A DNA stretch of 64,000 nucleotides. It comes from Telmatactis stephensoni. Its lineage: Eukaryota > Cnidaria > Anthozoa > Actiniaria > Isophelliidae. The notes under the pieces were generated by a model. It was given only the letters and a program-made list of their open reading frames with translations. It had not been told where the DNA came from and searched no databases. Position 1 is the first letter of the stretch. The number at the start of each line of letters is the position of its first letter. Positions 62,100 through 64,000 of this stretch are shown here, piece after piece. Made by a program: the position numbers and the translations under genes. The stretch is taken from NCBI GenBank assembly GCA_029948255.1, contig JALIZF010001702.1:434001-498000 (forward strand), given 5' to 3'.

Positions 62100-62421
62100 T
62101 ATATAGCTATTTCAAAAAAGGTTGCGAATGGCGAAGGGGCGAATGGCGAATGGCAAGCGGCGATTGGTGATTGCATGACCGAAAGGAAATTTGGGGTAAC
62201 AAGAATTGCTTCATTTTCATTAATTAAATACCCATTAAGCAATGCCGGTACCATGCAGTAAAGACGTTATTGGACAAAGTGGTCGATAGGCGATTCATAT
62301 CTTCGCGCCGGATAGCACAGGTCTAATAGCGTGACCACAGTTCCTTTCGGTCGTGCAATCACCAATCGTCGATCGCCACTCGCCGTTCGCCCCGTCAACC
62401 TTTTTTGAAATAGCTATATAT
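62100..62421. repeat. Foldback MITE with GGCGAAT-repeat arms
   Basis: The left arm (62100-62189) and right arm (62341-62421) are inverted copies: TATATAGCTATTTC, AAAAAAGGTTG, GGGGCGAA(T/C)GGCGA, CGATTGGTGATTGCA and GACCGAAAGGAA recur in order on opposite strands. The left arm has an extra GGCGAAT-type unit. The loop is about 150 bases without coding potential. The flanking TATATA makes the exact ends uncertain. Confidence 0.8.
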
Positions 62422-63664
62422 ACTTTTGAGACATGCGTTGTCTGACAATCGTTGCTGGCACTTCGATCGATGAGACTTGTCGAAAGAAATTTGCTCGACA
62501 CACCAAACGGAAAAATCTATTAAAGAAAATTTAAGTCATGTAGACGGACTTTATTCAACATGAGTCAATTTTCTATGACAAGCTTTTAACTGACAAATAG
62601 ATTTCCCCGCGTGAAAGTGATTGCATGAGCAAATGGTAGTTGACAAGTCCCTTGCTATGTGCCGCCGGTAGTGGTTAAAGACAACAAATTAAGAGAAAGT
62701 AAAAAGCAGTGATCATATATATAGTGAGGAAGCTCATATCTCAAATGCACACTCAACTAAGTACTTAAAATGTTTTCAAAGTAAAGGCAAAGGTTAAATA
62801 CACGAAACTAGAAACCAATTCTTACTTAACTATAATGGATGTTCCCACTCATTACATTTAGAAGAGGTTTTCAAGGAAAACCTTTCACAAGCTAAAAGTT
62901 AAAGTTGACATCGGTAAGGATTTCTGCGAGCAGCTGGTGAAGTTTTGCGTTTCTGGAGATATTTTTAACTTTGAACTGATTAGTCGAGCGAATTTTCTGT
63001 GATAAATGCTTTTTTTTCTCGTGTGGCGAGGAAATTTGACCCAATTCATATAAATGAGATTTAGTAGGTGGCCGTTGAAGGTTGATTGTGTTGTAGTTAG
63101 CGTAGGCAAAATTAAGTGCCTCTTTTTATAGCCTCTAGCTAGTTAGGCCTTAATTGACAATTCCTGTATCGCACTAAGAGAGAAACTTTCCTGAATTTTC
63201 TCCTAATTTTGAGAATTAGCTAGAATCTCATATTTTTCATTTTTATTTTCGATCAGTCTTTTCTACATTTAAAGTAGCCCTAGGTTATTGTTGTCAGTTC
63301 GCTCTTAAAACATTCATTGATTTTAAACGTTGGAAATTTCGTAAAACGGAAAATAATATACTTTTTGTTTTGCTTTGCCACTTTTTTCTTTTATATAGGG
63401 AAAATACAAACCCTATTATTGAATTCTGATCGGACAACCAAGTAGGCGGCATACAGATTGTTTTTTGTAGGGCCGGTAACAGCGGAGAACTTTAAAGGGT
63501 TCTTAATTTGATTGTCAAGCAGTTTAGAGTCAGCACTCAACATAATTGTGCCCGGAGGGCACTAGATTGTCTTTTTTTTCAAAAGGAACTTTATCCTTAC
63601 GTTTAGATGGCTTCTCTACAACCTTTGATCACGGCAAGTAACAACCTTCTGATTGTCAGGCTTT
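62422..63664. other. Intergenic, no gene seen
   Basis: AT-rich DNA without a supported feature. Confidence 0.45.
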
Positions 63665-64000
63665 AGCCGCATCTCAACGAGCAAGTTGCCCTTAACACGT
63701 CAGTTCGTGCTCATGTCGAAGGATCAACAATTTTTCCTTGCCACGTTTGGCATTGCCAAGAAAAACTTGCTTGCGTAGACGACGTATACGTCCTTGACAG
63801 GCGAAATACTCGTCAAGTTTCCAATTGTCCATCTAGCTACACAAGCAAATCTTTGCAAGTTTTGCTTGTCGACGACGAAAAGCTAGCGCGCCACCTTTTA
63901 CAACAAGGCAACTTGACAATTTTGATTGTCGTCTACACGATTACGTTTTCCTTGTCAAGGAAGAAATTTACCAAAAGACTTGCTCTCGTAGATGCAGCTT
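63665..64000. repeat. Possible inverted-repeat element cut by the right window edge
   Basis: GCCGCATCTCAACGAGCAAGT near 63667 is mirrored by ACTTGCTCTCGTAGATGCAGC at the very end of the window. Between them short CTTG/CAAG motifs such as CTTGACAAGG recur on both strands. The pairing beyond the ends is patchy. Confidence 0.4.

Noticed and set aside
1..64000. Bacterial-style systems, CRISPR arrays or operons
   Set aside because: The window is intron-bearing animal DNA. The only regular array, 57440-58045, has contiguous 17-base units without spacers.

Overview
This is eukaryotic nuclear DNA, AT-rich, with intron-split genes, canonical GT-AG splice sites, abundant microsatellites, tRNA-derived SINEs and non-autonomous DNA transposons (MITEs). 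The intron-dense COPB2 with metazoan-type protein sequence, a FoxL2-class forkhead gene and the style of the repeats point to an early-branching animal. An anthozoan cnidarian (coral or sea anemone) is my best guess. That is inference, and the species cannot be fixed from the sequence alone.

Layout. (1) 1-1728, minus strand: 5' part of a TPRG1L-like gene with an hSac2-type domain, three exons visible, cut by the left window edge. (2) 2406-2650: a foldback repeat made of two adjacent hairpins. (3) 3668-5728, minus: a four-exon F-box/kelch gene resembling FBXO42; its first exon carries a one-base frameshift. (4) 5.8-7.4 kb: repeats, including two tRNA-like SINE heads. (5) 7.4-21.7 kb: a long stretch with no gene I can support. 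(6) 21709-22596, minus: an intronless FoxL2 coding exon. A splice acceptor just upstream, plus a TATA-box/donor pair near 27.2-27.4 kb, suggests a distant non-coding first exon. (7) 27.4-42.1 kb: a second gene-poor stretch with a cluster of low-complexity tracts and small inverted repeats at 37.8-41.7 kb. (8) 42120-56489, plus: a complete COPB2 gene (coatomer beta-prime) in 27 coding exons. All splice phases agree and give 962 residues. Its introns hold a terminal-repeat-bracketed small ORF, SINEs and MITEs. (9) 56.5-64 kb: repeats only, including a 17-bp minisatellite, a palindrome of about 660 bp, a TTAA-flanked transposon directly against it, and further foldback elements.

The genes do not form a pathway. 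COPB2 is retrograde Golgi-to-ER coat machinery, FBXO42-like is an E3-ligase adaptor, FoxL2 a transcription factor, and TPRG1L-like a probable vesicle-associated protein. I found no sign of a new multi-gene system. The points most worth a second look are structural: the long palindromes that could make hairpin RNA, a minisatellite apparently grown from a MITE motif, the small ORF between terminal repeats inside COPB2 intron 3, and the broken frame in the FBXO42-like gene.
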